DNA of 64,000 nt from an uncultured Chryseobacterium sp. (GCA_913778505.1 CAJYWD010000046.1:126796-190795); one strand, 5' to 3'; positions 1 to 9,117 are shown, counted from the first letter of the stretch. Notes: a model not told the origin generated them from the sequence alone. Numbers and translations are program-made.

Positions 1-218
1 GGAGCCCACATTCCCCACACGGTAGCGTAAGCAAAATTGGTTTGGATACCGAGAAAGTATTTTGGGTATGGTCTCCAGTCTCCCCAGCTTTCGAAAGTCA
101 TTCGCTTGTGCTGTGCAACAATTGCCGGATCGTTCAGTCTCTTCACACCTTGTCCATAGATAATATCAGCCAGGTATATCAAGAGAATAAGGATTGTGTT
201 TTTGAATATATTTACCAT
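1..218 (-). CDS. TraJ-like conjugation protein, N-terminal part (runs off left edge)
   Basis: On the minus strand an ATG at 218 opens a frame that continues to the window edge. The first 20 residues are a hydrophobic signal or anchor segment (MVNIFKNTILILLIYLADII), followed by a conserved-looking stretch with KRLNDPAIVAQHKRMTFE and WGDWRPYPKYF. It begins only 5 nt after the stop of the preceding gene, as the next gene of the tra operon. In Bacteroidota ICEs a TraJ-type polytopic membrane protein normally follows the TraI position, so TraJ or a dedicated lipid-exposed channel component is the best guess. The assignment rests on context and the N-terminus only, because the rest of the protein is outside the window. 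Confidence 0.6.
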   Translation of the reverse strand, partial: MVNIFKNTILILLIYLADIIYGQGVKRLNDPAIVAQHKRMTFESWGDWRPYPKYFLGIQTNFAYATVWGMWA

Positions 219-222
219 AAGT

Positions 223-888
223 CTAGTTGAATATGTATTTGTATTTTTGAATGATATCACTCACTATTGCCTTGTCAATATTGAGGTAGTTTCTCAGTAC
301 AGGCACCTGGTACAGGTATGGAATTTTCTTGGCATTTTCCAATCTCATAATGATATAGAGAATGTTTCCATTGATGTTTCTGACTCTTGTGAAAATCTTT
401 TCGATCAGCATTTCCCTGTACATTGCATCGATAAGAAAATCTTTATCTTCATGCAGAATATCCTGTGTAAGCTCCTGTTGAAGCTTCAGAGTCTGCTTAC
501 CTATTTCCGTATAGTATTTGGAAACCAGAATTGCATATTCCGGATGTTGAGCAGTCAGATCAAGCATCTTATTCGAATTGGACACAATCTTATCCAGGTA
601 GCGAAACACGTAACTCAGCTTCTTACTCTGGGTAAACACAGAATTGACATTTTTCAGCTGTAGATAGATATATTCATGAATCGCAATAATTTGAGTTGTT
701 TTATCATTGATATCATCATAAAGCTTTTTTTGCTTTTTATAGGAATCTAAAAATGCATCCTCACTGGTTAAACGGACACCATGGTTAACTGTAATTTGTG
801 ACAGAAGCTTCTCATTGATGACAATTTGCTGGCTTTTTATGATGATTCCTGAAAAAACAGCTATTAAAAAGGTTAATATCTTCGTCAT
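223..888 (-). CDS. TraI-position secreted conjugation protein, copy 3
   Basis: A 221-aa protein with an N-terminal signal peptide (MTKILTFLIAVFSG). The start at 888 is preferred over an upstream ATG at 948 because it puts the signal peptide first and removes the overlap with the upstream gene, which stops at 890. The body is helical and contains QHPEYAILVSKYY and a C-terminal NIDKAIVSDIIQKYKYIFN. The upstream 217-aa gene has closely matching segments (QHPQYAIFGTK and NTDKGIVENIMNKYKRNF), so these are paralogs. Position after TraG matches TraI/DUF4141-like periplasmic conjugation proteins; this family name is inferred from order, not from a strong motif. Likely a periplasmic part of the mating apparatus. 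Confidence 0.65.
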   Translation of the reverse strand: MTKILTFLIAVFSGIIIKSQQIVINEKLLSQITVNHGVRLTSEDAFLDSYKKQKKLYDDINDKTTQIIAIHEYIYLQLKNVNSVFTQSKKLSYVFRYLDKIVSNSNKMLDLTAQHPEYAILVSKYYTEIGKQTLKLQQELTQDILHEDKDFLIDAMYREMLIEKIFTRVRNINGNILYIIMRLENAKKIPYLYQVPVLRNYLNIDKAIVSDIIQKYKYIFN

Positions 889-889
889 A

Positions 890-1576
890 TTAAAAGGATT
901 TGATGTTCTTAATAATATCTTCCACCACTTGTTTATCCCTATTGACATAGTATTGGAATGCCCTTTTGTTTCTCAGGACTTTAGCTTTGATATCTCTTAT
1001 TTTAATAAGCATGTGTGTGGAATTTCGGCTGAGCGTTTTGATCTCATTTAGTGCATAATCCAGCAAAATTTTACGTTCCGATTGTTCCATTTGATTGATA
1101 GCTCCGTATGACAGAACAATTCCGGTTATCAATCTCGTGACCATTTGCAGATCATCCACAAATTGCACCTGAGCAGGCAAAACAGAGATTATAGAATAAG
1201 GCGCTGTACTGATTTCATTAATGATGGCAGACTGGTTAGCTGTTATCTTATTTATTTCTCTGCTCATTGCAACACCGGTAGGTATGGCCTGAATAGAAAA
1301 TGAAACAATGCGAAGTCTGTCCTGGACTGTGGTGATTTTGTTTTTTAAATCATTCCATTGCGTTTGGTTGGCGCTTTCCAACGTAGCGTTAATGGCTTGT
1401 TTCTGTTTCATCTCTTTCTGCCTCCCGTGCTCTTTCATCGCAGCGTTTATTTCCAGATTCATCATCGGAAAGGAAACATTTTCCTTTTGCCATGCTGGAA
1501 TTGATCCACCGCTTGAAGAAGTAACAGTGATATATATTACAATCAAACACAGTATTTTAAAGATCTTTTTCATCAT
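890..1576 (-). CDS. TraI-position secreted conjugation protein, copy 2
   Basis: A 228-aa protein with a signal peptide (MMKKIFKILCLIVIYITV) then a predicted helical, Lys/Gln-rich region (EHGRQKEMKQKQAINATL). The C-terminus NRDKQVVEDIIKNIKSF resembles the C-termini of the genes on both sides, which supports a family of three tandem copies, although this one is the most divergent. It starts 6 nt after the stop of the upstream paralog and its stop lies 1 nt before the next start, so the three are cotranscribed with traG. The exact role is unknown; a periplasmic component of the conjugation machine is the likely reading. Confidence 0.65.
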   Translation of the reverse strand: MMKKIFKILCLIVIYITVTSSSGGSIPAWQKENVSFPMMNLEINAAMKEHGRQKEMKQKQAINATLESANQTQWNDLKNKITTVQDRLRIVSFSIQAIPTGVAMSREINKITANQSAIINEISTAPYSIISVLPAQVQFVDDLQMVTRLITGIVLSYGAINQMEQSERKILLDYALNEIKTLSRNSTHMLIKIRDIKAKVLRNKRAFQYYVNRDKQVVEDIIKNIKSF

Positions 1577-1582
1577 TTCATT

Positions 1583-2236
1583 TTAAAAGTTCCTCTTATA
1601 CTTGTTCATAATATTTTCCACAATACCTTTGTCAGTATTGATATAAGCTGCAAAAGGATTGATAGAATTCCAGAATCCCAATCGATTAGCTTTCTCCAAT
1701 CTTAATTTAATAGCCAAAAGCCACAGTTTCAGATTTTTCACATTTCCAGAAATATTGTGCAGGATTTTATACCTGTCTCCTGCAGTAGCGAGATTTAGGT
1801 CGCCGGATGTAAGAATGTCATTAATATCTGTTACGATCTTCAAACTCTGCTCGTATGTTTTCTGTGAAGCTTTTGTTCCGAAAATGGCATACTGCGGGTG
1901 TTGCGAAGCCAATTGAACGACCTGTGAAGAATAAGTGTAGCACTTGTTAAGTTCAGAATAGATTTGCTGGACCTGAATACCGTTCTGGAGAGTTCCTGAA
2001 ACTTCTTTCAAGCCTTTCAGGATTTTATTCTGAATGTCGTTCGCTACCACCATCTGTGTCCCGAGCCAGGTTTGCGCATCCTTCAATTTTGAGGTTTCCT
2101 CTATCACATCATTCTGTTTTGCTTTTAGATTTTCAGAATATAATATCATTGCTGCCGTAACGGTAGGATCGATATAGGTATTCTGCGCTGAAAGAATACC
2201 TGTACATCCTAAAAGAAATAAACTAAGCTTTTTCAT
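1583..2236 (-). CDS. TraI-position secreted conjugation protein, copy 1
   Basis: A 217-aa protein with a clear signal peptide (MKKLSLFLLGCTGILSAQ). It is predicted mainly helical, with a coiled-coil-like stretch around residues 35-80 and a conserved C-terminus (NTDKGIVENIMNKYKRNF). Its start overlaps the end of traG by 14 nt, showing translational coupling. In CTnDOT-like elements the gene after traG is traI, encoding a periplasmic protein of similar size, so this copy is the best candidate for the TraI counterpart. The two following genes look like duplicates of it. No enzymatic motif is visible. Confidence 0.65.
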   Translation of the reverse strand: MKKLSLFLLGCTGILSAQNTYIDPTVTAAMILYSENLKAKQNDVIEETSKLKDAQTWLGTQMVVANDIQNKILKGLKEVSGTLQNGIQVQQIYSELNKCYTYSSQVVQLASQHPQYAIFGTKASQKTYEQSLKIVTDINDILTSGDLNLATAGDRYKILHNISGNVKNLKLWLLAIKLRLEKANRLGFWNSINPFAAYINTDKGIVENIMNKYKRNF

Positions 2237-5200
2237 AATGTGTTTTTTCGTTGATTAATTCTGTGAAGTTGATTTGACGGTCTTTCATTTCCTGACTGAT
2301 GATTTTGAAAACATTTTTTCCTTTGCTCTCACTTTTCATCATTTTGTAGAAAGAATCAAGTTTGGTGTCTAACGGATTTTGATACAGATTGACCAGCGAG
2401 ACAAGATTCTCAAGGCTGTCTCCAAATGATTTTAGATCCGATACAATTCTGATGAGTGCTTCATCATAGCTTCCGTACTTATTGACGTAATACTCAACTG
2501 CGGACTTCTCAGGTTTTTCTGTTGTATAAGTCAGATACTGTTCTATCGAAACTTCATTTCCGTATACTTCGCCTTTAGATCCTCTTTTGAGATAAAATTC
2601 TTTAAACTGGCTCCTCCCGATTTTGTTGTTAAGATTATTGATGGTAAAAATCTTGTTCTGCTCAACTTTATTCAATGACAGCAAAGCTGCTATACGGTCA
2701 AAATTATCCTTGAACTTGGTCTGATCGAGAAGGATAAACGTATCAGAATTATTAATGATGCTATCTTTCACCACGGCATTTCCAATGATATCGTCCAGTT
2801 CCTGCGTCACTACAACTGCTTCTCCCCAGAATTTCCTCACTGTTTTATACAGATACAAAATATATCCTCCCATCAGCTTACTGGCAATCGCCTTCCATGC
2901 CTCTTCGATGATCAGTGCCTTTCTCCGGTCTTCCCTCAATCTCATTTTCTGGATGAACGTATCCATAATGATCAGTGTCACAATAGGAAAAAGTTTAGGA
3001 TTGTCTTTTACATTGTCAATTTCAAAGACAATGAACGATTCATCAAACAAAGTGTTTTCCGCACTTTCATTGAGTGTTGTTCCGTAACGTCCACCCTTGT
3101 AGAAGTCTTTAAGAACGAAAAGAAAAGTCCTTAAATTAAATTCCCTCTGCGAGATGCTGTGTTTTTTATGATTCAGATACAGAGGCAGGAATTTATCGCA
3201 GTAGTCATAGAAACCATTAAATGAAAGCTCTTTTGCCTCCAACTTTGCTTCAAGTTCCTTTATCTTTCTGATGATAGCTTTCCTGAACGATTCACTCCAA
3301 TTTCCATGAGTTTCCGGCTGCCTGCTCAAATCATTCGACACGGAAAGCACTAGTTGGGTCTCATTATAAATACGTCTCCTTTCTTCATCATTCAGCGTAT
3401 CGTACGCCTCATAAATCTTGTAGAATTCATCGCTGTCGTAATCAGGATTATTAATGTTCTTATCCGGATGATAAAATTTCAATAATTTCCTTCCTGCTTC
3501 CTTAATTTCATCTGAACTAGCATTGGAGGCAATTTCTAAAATCTCGTAATAAGTTCTTTGTCGTTTGCAATCATTCTCGCGTTCAGCATAAATATTTTCT
3601 TCATGAATATTATACTTATTAAGATAAAGCATCAGCTCCTCTGAACTTTTACTGTCATACCATTGAGTTCCCGAATTGAAGTACTGATGATAATACGACA
3701 TCAAAACATTGTCTAAAATGGATTTTTGTGCAGATGTCATGAATGCATCCGGGCCTTGCCAGATCAGAAAAATAAGATTGGTTAAAAACTCAATCTTTTC
3801 GATGTTGAATTCCTCCTTATTCATCAGGAACGGATTCATCGTAATAGGCTTTTCTTCCGTATACTGAATATATCGCCCTCCCTTATATTGGCAGGTTCCT
3901 GAATAAGAATCTCCGGTATCTACAATGACCACGTCGTAATTGTAAGACAGATATTGCTCGATGATATTATTCATTAAAAAGCTCTTTCCCGATCCACTCG
4001 GACCAAGCACAAACTTATTACGGTTATTGATCCTTCCTGTTTTCATCGGTAAGTCAGAAAGGTCGACTTTCAGTGGTACACCCTGCCGGTCTGTAAATCT
4101 TAAATAAAAATTAGACTCTTCATTCACCGGGTAGCTCTCTTTAAAAAAAAAACACAAGGCCGCTTCGCTTGTCGTCATAAAAAGGTCATACTCCCTGAGT
4201 TCGGTCGCATTACCGGGAATGGCGGCACGAAAAAGTTCCAGTTGATTGTAGGCATTCCTGGAAACGATGATGCCTTTCGTAAAAAGCTTATTCTCGATCA
4301 GGGACTGTGTCTCTTCCATTTTATCGAGAGTACCTGCAGAAAACAAAAGTGAAAAATGAGCATTAACAACAAATTGCCCATCCACTGCAATATTGTGCAG
4401 CAGGGTTTGGATTTCTTCTGCTATAATGGCATTAGATGGGGAATTATTAGCTGCTCCTTCATGCTTTTTCCTTTTCCTGTCGAGTTCCCTTTGCTGTTGT
4501 GCCTGGAGAGGAATGCTAAGAACCTGATTATAGATAATTGTCTCGTAATCTTCTAGTTCGTTAATGAATGTAAAATTATCAACGGCTGTTTCTGAAGCAG
4601 GTCCGTTCCCTCCGAGGATCGAGTACGGTTCTACTTCAGAGGGCAGGTCTATATTCTCAACATCAACAAAAGAAATGGTTTTGACAAATCGTTTTCCTAT
4701 CTGCAGATGTTCACTGGTGCTTTTAATGTTATCAAAAGTTGGAACATCTGACAAATGCATCGATAAGACGCCCGATATATAATATTCGAAATCCTTTTTA
4801 TATAGAAATTGAGGTTCGAAATCATTTTGCTTTAAAAGCATCATTACCTTCTGACACTTATCCCGAAACTCCCTGTAGGTTTTTTCAGAGAAATGATAGT
4901 GCTTCATTTTCTTCTTTAGCTTATCATCCACAATATCTGTGAATAGGAGAACTGTTTCGATGGTTTTGAAAAGCCTTCCGTCAAAATGCTGCGAGTATTT
5001 CTGCTGAAGGAATTGATTAAAATGTTCTGCAGCATACCTCTTCTTAGAAAAAATATCAAGCTTTTGAACAATTCTTCTCTCTCCTATAATGGATACGACC
5101 TGATTTAAAACCGTATGGAAATTCAGATAATTATCCGGGTCCGCAGAATACTGCTCAACAGCATTCGTGATACGTATTCCTATAATAGGATTGCCATACT

Positions 5201-5291
5201 GTCCAAACAAAACATCAAAGTCCCATCCGAAATCTTTCCCGTAATCATAGCCAATAAATGGAATATTAAATGCGTTCTTTTTGATTTTCAT
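2223..5291 (-). CDS. traG: TraG-type VirB4-like conjugation ATPase with an inserted DnaJ domain
   Basis: A 1022-aa ATPase that powers the mating channel at the inner membrane. The N-terminal part (MKIKKNAFNIPFIGYDYGKD onward) is typical of TraG/DUF3875 proteins. A Walker A motif GPSGSGKS lies near residue 430 and a Walker B-like KALIIEEAW sits in the C-terminal third. Between them, about residues 579-645, is an apparent J domain: YYEILEIASNASSDEIKEA, then KLLKFYHPDKN with the diagnostic HPD, then YEAYDTLNDEERRRIYN. Usual TraG proteins of Bacteroidota ICEs are, to my recollection, about 800-850 aa, so the J domain and its flanks account for the extra length. It overlaps the end of traF by 26 nt. 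The ATPase call is strong; the function of the J domain (recruiting a DnaK/Hsp70) is inference. Confidence 0.9.
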   Translation of the reverse strand: MKIKKNAFNIPFIGYDYGKDFGWDFDVLFGQYGNPIIGIRITNAVEQYSADPDNYLNFHTVLNQVVSIIGERRIVQKLDIFSKKRYAAEHFNQFLQQKYSQHFDGRLFKTIETVLLFTDIVDDKLKKKMKHYHFSEKTYREFRDKCQKVMMLLKQNDFEPQFLYKKDFEYYISGVLSMHLSDVPTFDNIKSTSEHLQIGKRFVKTISFVDVENIDLPSEVEPYSILGGNGPASETAVDNFTFINELEDYETIIYNQVLSIPLQAQQQRELDRKRKKHEGAANNSPSNAIIAEEIQTLLHNIAVDGQFVVNAHFSLLFSAGTLDKMEETQSLIENKLFTKGIIVSRNAYNQLELFRAAIPGNATELREYDLFMTTSEAALCFFFKESYPVNEESNFYLRFTDRQGVPLKVDLSDLPMKTGRINNRNKFVLGPSGSGKSFLMNNIIEQYLSYNYDVVIVDTGDSYSGTCQYKGGRYIQYTEEKPITMNPFLMNKEEFNIEKIEFLTNLIFLIWQGPDAFMTSAQKSILDNVLMSYYHQYFNSGTQWYDSKSSEELMLYLNKYNIHEENIYAERENDCKRQRTYYEILEIASNASSDEIKEAGRKLLKFYHPDKNINNPDYDSDEFYKIYEAYDTLNDEERRRIYNETQLVLSVSNDLSRQPETHGNWSESFRKAIIRKIKELEAKLEAKELSFNGFYDYCDKFLPLYLNHKKHSISQREFNLRTFLFVLKDFYKGGRYGTTLNESAENTLFDESFIVFEIDNVKDNPKLFPIVTLIIMDTFIQKMRLREDRRKALIIEEAWKAIASKLMGGYILYLYKTVRKFWGEAVVVTQELDDIIGNAVVKDSIINNSDTFILLDQTKFKDNFDRIAALLSLNKVEQNKIFTINNLNNKIGRSQFKEFYLKRGSKGEVYGNEVSIEQYLTYTTEKPEKSAVEYYVNKYGSYDEALIRIVSDLKSFGDSLENLVSLVNLYQNPLDTKLDSFYKMMKSESKGKNVFKIISQEMKDRQINFTELINEKTHYEKA

Positions 5292-5622
5292 TTTGATTTG
5301 TTTGACTGTTAATATTAAGAGTCTTCTGTTTACTCATCTTTACAAGCCCAATACTGGTTATCCTCTTAGGAAAAATTAAAATCTCATCGAAGTTTTTGGT
5401 CTTAGCATACAAACCATACTTGTCCTGTCTTGTGAAAATGAGATAGACACCGCCTGCCGTTGCTAAAATTCCGATCAGCGAACCCAGCAATCCGAATTTG
5501 GACAAGATCAGGGAAGCCACAACTCCGGCACCGATAACACCGACAGCATAGATGATATACTTGCCTTTGAGTCCGAAGAATACAAGGGGTTTCTTAAGCC
5601 CCTTGTAGAGATAGAAACCCAT
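5266..5622 (-). CDS. traF: TraF, DUF4133-type small membrane conjugation protein
   Basis: A 118-aa protein with the N-terminus GFYLYKGLKKPLVFFGLKGKYI, characteristic of the DUF4133/TraF family, followed by two close hydrophobic helices (about residues 22-62) and a charged cytoplasmic tail rich in Gln, Asn and Lys. It corresponds in size and arrangement to VirB3-like components that partner with the VirB4-like ATPase encoded next. It follows traE with a 1-nt gap and overlaps traG by 26 nt, so the three are translated as one unit. Confidence 0.85.
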   Translation of the reverse strand: MGFYLYKGLKKPLVFFGLKGKYIIYAVGVIGAGVVASLILSKFGLLGSLIGILATAGGVYLIFTRQDKYGLYAKTKNFDEILIFPKRITSIGLVKMSKQKTLNINSQTNQNENQKERI

Positions 5623-5623
5623 G

Positions 5624-5944
5624 TTAAGCGAAGAATGCTGTTACGAACTCAGGCACCACGAGTAAGAAGATCATTGCACCCCCATAACCCAGGATTTCTT
5701 TATTGACATCCTGATCGCCATTTGTCCATTTATTATACACCCTGAGACCTCCTATAAAGCCGACTAAGCCTCCAACTGCTTTCAGAATAAGTTTGACAGG
5801 ATCCCAGTAATCGGTAATATCGCTGGCAGCATTGGAAATCGCACTTGCACCGCCTTGTCCCAGCATTGGGGCAATTCCCATCATAAGCAGGGCCACAGTT
5901 AGTAATTTTTTCGTTTTAAAATTGTGTTTGCATTTGTGTTTCAT
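5624..5944 (-). CDS. traE: TraE, DUF4134-type small membrane protein
   Basis: A 106-aa protein with an N-terminal hydrophobic leader after a Lys/His-rich stretch, a Gly/Ala-rich linker (GQGGASAISNAASDI), and two membrane helices; the glycine-rich helix LVGFIGGLRVYNKW is typical of DUF4134/TraE. In size, topology and position it parallels VirB2 pilin-like subunits, although pilin function in these elements is inferred from the family. It is the first gene of a tight traE-traF-traG block, with 114 nt of non-coding sequence before it, where a transcription start or processing site could lie. Confidence 0.85.
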   Translation of the reverse strand: MKHKCKHNFKTKKLLTVALLMMGIAPMLGQGGASAISNAASDITDYWDPVKLILKAVGGLVGFIGGLRVYNKWTNGDQDVNKEILGYGGAMIFLLVVPEFVTAFFA

Positions 5945-6058
5945 AATGAGTAAAAATTAAGATTTAAAGTTTGCTTTTATTTTGAATAAGGGATAAAAGG
6001 TATACTACCCGGCTGAAAAAAGCGGATCGTCTGAAGCTTATAAAACCTTATTATTTCC

Positions 6059-6562
6059 TTAGATTATTGAATGGTAAACCTTGTAACCGTCGCGGTCTGC
6101 AAGAACCTGTACAGTGGTTTCGGCAAGATTCAGGAACTGATAGAACTGTTTATGATAAGAATGTTTATCTGTATCTGCATTTTGGGTTTCTTCAACTGGG
6201 TTAACAGCTAAAGTAACGGCGTTCTCCTTAGACTCTGAAAGTTCATCAAATTCGCCTATATCATTTTCAGATTCGAACTTGCTTCGCCAGTATTCAGGAT
6301 CTCTGTTTTGTTCCTGCTCTCCCTCTCGGATTGGAAATAGTTCTTTCTGAGTGAATGAATCTGGCGTATTTATATTTTCGATGTCATCAATAGTAATAGC
6401 TCTTACCAAACCTGTGTTATTTTCTTTTAAGCCAGATAGAGAATACTCTTCTGTGTCATCTTGAATCTCAGACTTATCTTTTTTCAGGAACAGATCGTAA
6501 AGGATATTACCTGCATAGTAGATCAGATAAACAGAAAGAATGCTTAGAAATATTTTGATCAT
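6059..6562 (-). CDS. membrane-anchored acidic conjugation-module protein of unknown function
   Basis: A 167-aa protein with one N-terminal membrane helix (IFLSILSVYLIYYAGNIL) and a long acidic, low-complexity cytoplasmic or periplasmic region rich in Glu, Asp, Asn and Ser. A short, better-ordered C-terminal part (YHKQFYQFLNLAETTVQVL) could bind a partner. It occupies the place of TraB/C/D between the ParA-like TraA and TraE in Bacteroidota ICEs, but I do not recognise its family. It is 20 nt downstream of traA on the same strand, so it is probably cotranscribed. Confidence 0.6.
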   Translation of the reverse strand: MIKIFLSILSVYLIYYAGNILYDLFLKKDKSEIQDDTEEYSLSGLKENNTGLVRAITIDDIENINTPDSFTQKELFPIREGEQEQNRDPEYWRSKFESENDIGEFDELSESKENAVTLAVNPVEETQNADTDKHSYHKQFYQFLNLAETTVQVLADRDGYKVYHSII

Positions 6563-6582
6563 ATTAAGTGTTTTTAGAATCT

Positions 6583-7233
6583 TTATATTTTAATTTCGAG
6601 TGTTTGGTTGATGTAGTCGATCAATTCTGAGAATACATTTTTGACCGCGTACTTCTGTTCATAGGATAACTTCCTCGTATCAAGCGTCTGGAGACAGTTC
6701 CTTTTAAATACCGGGTTTTTCAGCAGCATTCCATACTTGCTTATTTCTGCATCCATGCCTTCCTGATTCTGATACTTATAGCCTTTATCATATTTGGACC
6801 GGATAAACACACGTTCTGCCTGACTTTCCAAAAGACCTAAAAAGTTGATAAAAACCATGGTCGATTTCGCCGATACGTTTGAATATTCAAACGGGATGAT
6901 AATAAAGTCACTGTAAATAAGAAGATCACTGTATCTGGCATCGAGGGTGCCTGCGAGATCAAACAGGTTGATATCATCGCTTTCTTTCATTTCAATAAGA
7001 TGTTCAAAGTCGGTGAACGGTTGTTTGTTATCATCGTCAATGATTTTAACATCATATATTTTGGGATGACCAGAATGTTCATCTTCTTTCCATTTATGAT
7101 AGAATGATTTTTGAAAATCAAAATCAAATACATTGATGCCTCTTTCAGATATACCGGAAATATAATTAGCAAATGCAATGGCCAACGTGGTTTTCCCTGC
7201 ACCTCCCTTCTGTGTTCCAAATGTGATAATCAT
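6583..7233 (-). CDS. traA: TraA, ParA/MinD-like ATPase
   Basis: A 216-aa soluble protein with a deviant Walker A motif at its N-terminus (GTQKGGAGKTTLAIAFANY) and a following FDFDFQKS segment, as in ParA/Soj ATPases. A second conserved acidic motif, DLAGTLDARYSD, is consistent with Walker A'/B positions. In Bacteroidota conjugative elements this is TraA, encoded next to the relaxase and thought to position or process the transferring DNA. It starts 13 nt after the relaxase gene. The ATPase call is firm; the exact role in transfer is inferred from context. Confidence 0.85.
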   Translation of the reverse strand: MIITFGTQKGGAGKTTLAIAFANYISGISERGINVFDFDFQKSFYHKWKEDEHSGHPKIYDVKIIDDDNKQPFTDFEHLIEMKESDDINLFDLAGTLDARYSDLLIYSDFIIIPFEYSNVSAKSTMVFINFLGLLESQAERVFIRSKYDKGYKYQNQEGMDAEISKYGMLLKNPVFKRNCLQTLDTRKLSYEQKYAVKNVFSELIDYINQTLEIKI

Positions 7234-7246
7234 AACCTAATATTCT

Positions 7247-8701
7247 TTATCTCTTTTTTCTTCGTTTCTTCAGTTCCTTCTCCGCCGGATCTTTTGAGGG
7301 TCCAGAAGAGGTCATCCAATCATAAAACATTTCGTTAGCAGCCCTTTTCAAATCCCTGCTGGAATTGCTATCCAAAGCATTATGATTTCTTATTGGATTC
7401 ATAAGTCTCTCATACTGGATCTCACCGATCAAAGATTTGAGCCCTCCAACAAAATGATATTTGGAATGAACCGCGTAACATGTTCCATCTTCAGATCTTA
7501 ACAAACTGACATTTTGATTATTCCGGTCTGTTATATGCATCTTAACATCGCTTTTTATCATGGTGAAGACTTCCTTCTTTTTCAACTTTTTATTCATAAA
7601 AAGCATAAAATCACTCAGCTCGCTATCCGGATGCTTTGATTTCATGTAATCCAGCAGTATACTTTTAGTTTCACGATCAGGAATTCCATATTCTTTCAAC
7701 TGCTCAAAAAGCTTCTTGTCAATAGCCTTGGAAGTTAATGCGAACAATTCACCCATCTTCATGATCTGACTGCCCTTGAAAACTGAACCGGTTCTGTGAT
7801 CAATGACCGTGTAGCCGAAGGGCGTTTTGTCCTCACTATGATGAAACACGATGTCAATACCAAAGGAATCCCTGAGCTTCTTCTGCACCTCACTTTCAAA
7901 TTCAACCTGGGGCTTTGCATCATCCCTATTACAAAAACCCGAATGCATAGCTTTCATTTTCCTGTAATCATCTACCCTGAATACTCTGTTTGAGTAGATT
8001 TCTTTATATTTTGATAAAATGGCTCTTATCTGCTTCATCCGTTTCTCATCATTGTCATTATGTAAAACAATTTGATCTTTCGAGATCCTTCGCTGCACGT
8101 TGCCGTTTTTTGAAATGGTAAAGTGTTTTCCATCATTTGTGTTTTCGCCGATGTGGTAACCATTTCTTTTGAGCAATGTTTCCAGCTGCTGATAAGAGCC
8201 AATATTATATTTTAAAAGTTGATCTAATTTGTCAAGTTCATCGATTCCATACCTTTCCTTCATGATCTGAGCCATCACCCTCTGGGAATTCAGCTTTTCA
8301 TAGCTGTCATTGATTTTCCGTCCTGTTTTCCCGTCCACTCTCGTGGAGACAACATGTACGTGATTATGTTCCGTATCTTTATGAAAAACCACTAAATAAG
8401 GTTGTTTTCCATATTTCATAGCCTCCATAAAATCCTGAGCTATCGCGGTTAATTCTTCCTTTGAGTGAGATCTACTTTTAGTTGAAATAACAGCATGAAA
8501 TTGTTGGTTCTTGATTTTTGGATTTACTGATGATATCGCTTTTAGGAAGTTTCTAATTTTTTTACCTCCGCTTTCTGCATCGATCGATGAAGGAAAGTTT
8601 TTTAACAGCATCAATTCACCTTTTGAGTTTTTGATTTTCCTTTCATTATACTGTACGCCCGGAAAATCATTTCCTGCAGCACTCAATAGTTTTACAATCA
8701 T
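7247..8701 (-). CDS. MobB-type relaxase / mobilization nuclease
   Basis: A 484-aa protein whose N-terminal 200 residues match the relaxase/mobilization nuclease domain: a start MIVKLLSAAGNDFPG, then the metal-binding three-histidine motif HNHVHVVSTRVDG near residue 115. It would nick the element at oriT and stay covalently attached to the 5' end during transfer. The C-terminal half is Lys-rich with no enzymatic motif I can name. The start overlaps the accessory protein stop in an ATGA arrangement, which is typical of mobA-mobB pairs. Catalytic tyrosine not assigned. Confidence in the relaxase call is high. Confidence 0.88.
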   Translation of the reverse strand: MIVKLLSAAGNDFPGVQYNERKIKNSKGELMLLKNFPSSIDAESGGKKIRNFLKAISSVNPKIKNQQFHAVISTKSRSHSKEELTAIAQDFMEAMKYGKQPYLVVFHKDTEHNHVHVVSTRVDGKTGRKINDSYEKLNSQRVMAQIMKERYGIDELDKLDQLLKYNIGSYQQLETLLKRNGYHIGENTNDGKHFTISKNGNVQRRISKDQIVLHNDNDEKRMKQIRAILSKYKEIYSNRVFRVDDYRKMKAMHSGFCNRDDAKPQVEFESEVQKKLRDSFGIDIVFHHSEDKTPFGYTVIDHRTGSVFKGSQIMKMGELFALTSKAIDKKLFEQLKEYGIPDRETKSILLDYMKSKHPDSELSDFMLFMNKKLKKKEVFTMIKSDVKMHITDRNNQNVSLLRSEDGTCYAVHSKYHFVGGLKSLIGEIQYERLMNPIRNHNALDSNSSRDLKRAANEMFYDWMTSSGPSKDPAEKELKKRRKKR

Positions 8702-9045
8702 TCAGAAAGCAGTGAATAGATCGTGTCAAAAATCGAGTTCTGCTTTTCTTTAAGCTTAACAATTGCATCCAGTAGATCAGAAAAATTTTTAAACTGCTGT
8801 TGTGATAAAAACTTCTGACCATTGACATATTTAGCCAGCTGGTTGATATTGTTTTCAACTTTTAAGAATATGTTATCCTGCTTCTCTAAAAAATTCAAAA
8901 TTTTAAGTCTCTCATCTTTCATTAGTCTCCTTTCAACAGAATCACAAACTAATGCTGTCAAGGAAAGTTTTCGCTCCATGCAGAGTTTTTGCCACCTTTC
9001 TTTCTGATCTTTCTGTACTCTTAGGATTATTGTTGCTTCCTTCAT
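8698..9045 (-). CDS. MobA-type relaxosome accessory protein
   Basis: A 115-aa protein beginning MKEATIILRVQKDQKERW, a ribbon-helix-helix-like DNA-binding start, followed by helices (LTALVCDSVERRL) and a coiled-coil-like C-terminal half. This is the expected architecture of MobA/MobC-type proteins that bind oriT and recruit the relaxase. It is the first gene of the transfer module and is translationally coupled to the relaxase through an ATGA overlap. The nick site is probably close by, but I could not identify it. Confidence 0.8.
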   Translation of the reverse strand: MKEATIILRVQKDQKERWQKLCMERKLSLTALVCDSVERRLMKDERLKILNFLEKQDNIFLKVENNINQLAKYVNGQKFLSQQQFKNFSDLLDAIVKLKEKQNSIFDTIYSLLSE

Positions 9046-9117
9046 ACTGTGACATGCAATACTTACTTACAAATCGAAAATTAAACTACTTTTGAATCAT
9101 CATTGAAACTGAATTTG

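Noticed and set aside
42..230. 62-aa plus-strand frame at the left edge
   Set aside because: It is the shadow of the minus-strand TraJ-like gene that starts at 218.
9046..9117. Possible oriT between the repeat protein and the mobA-like gene
   Set aside because: Position is right for an oriT but no nick-site motif or clear inverted repeat could be seen, so it is not listed.
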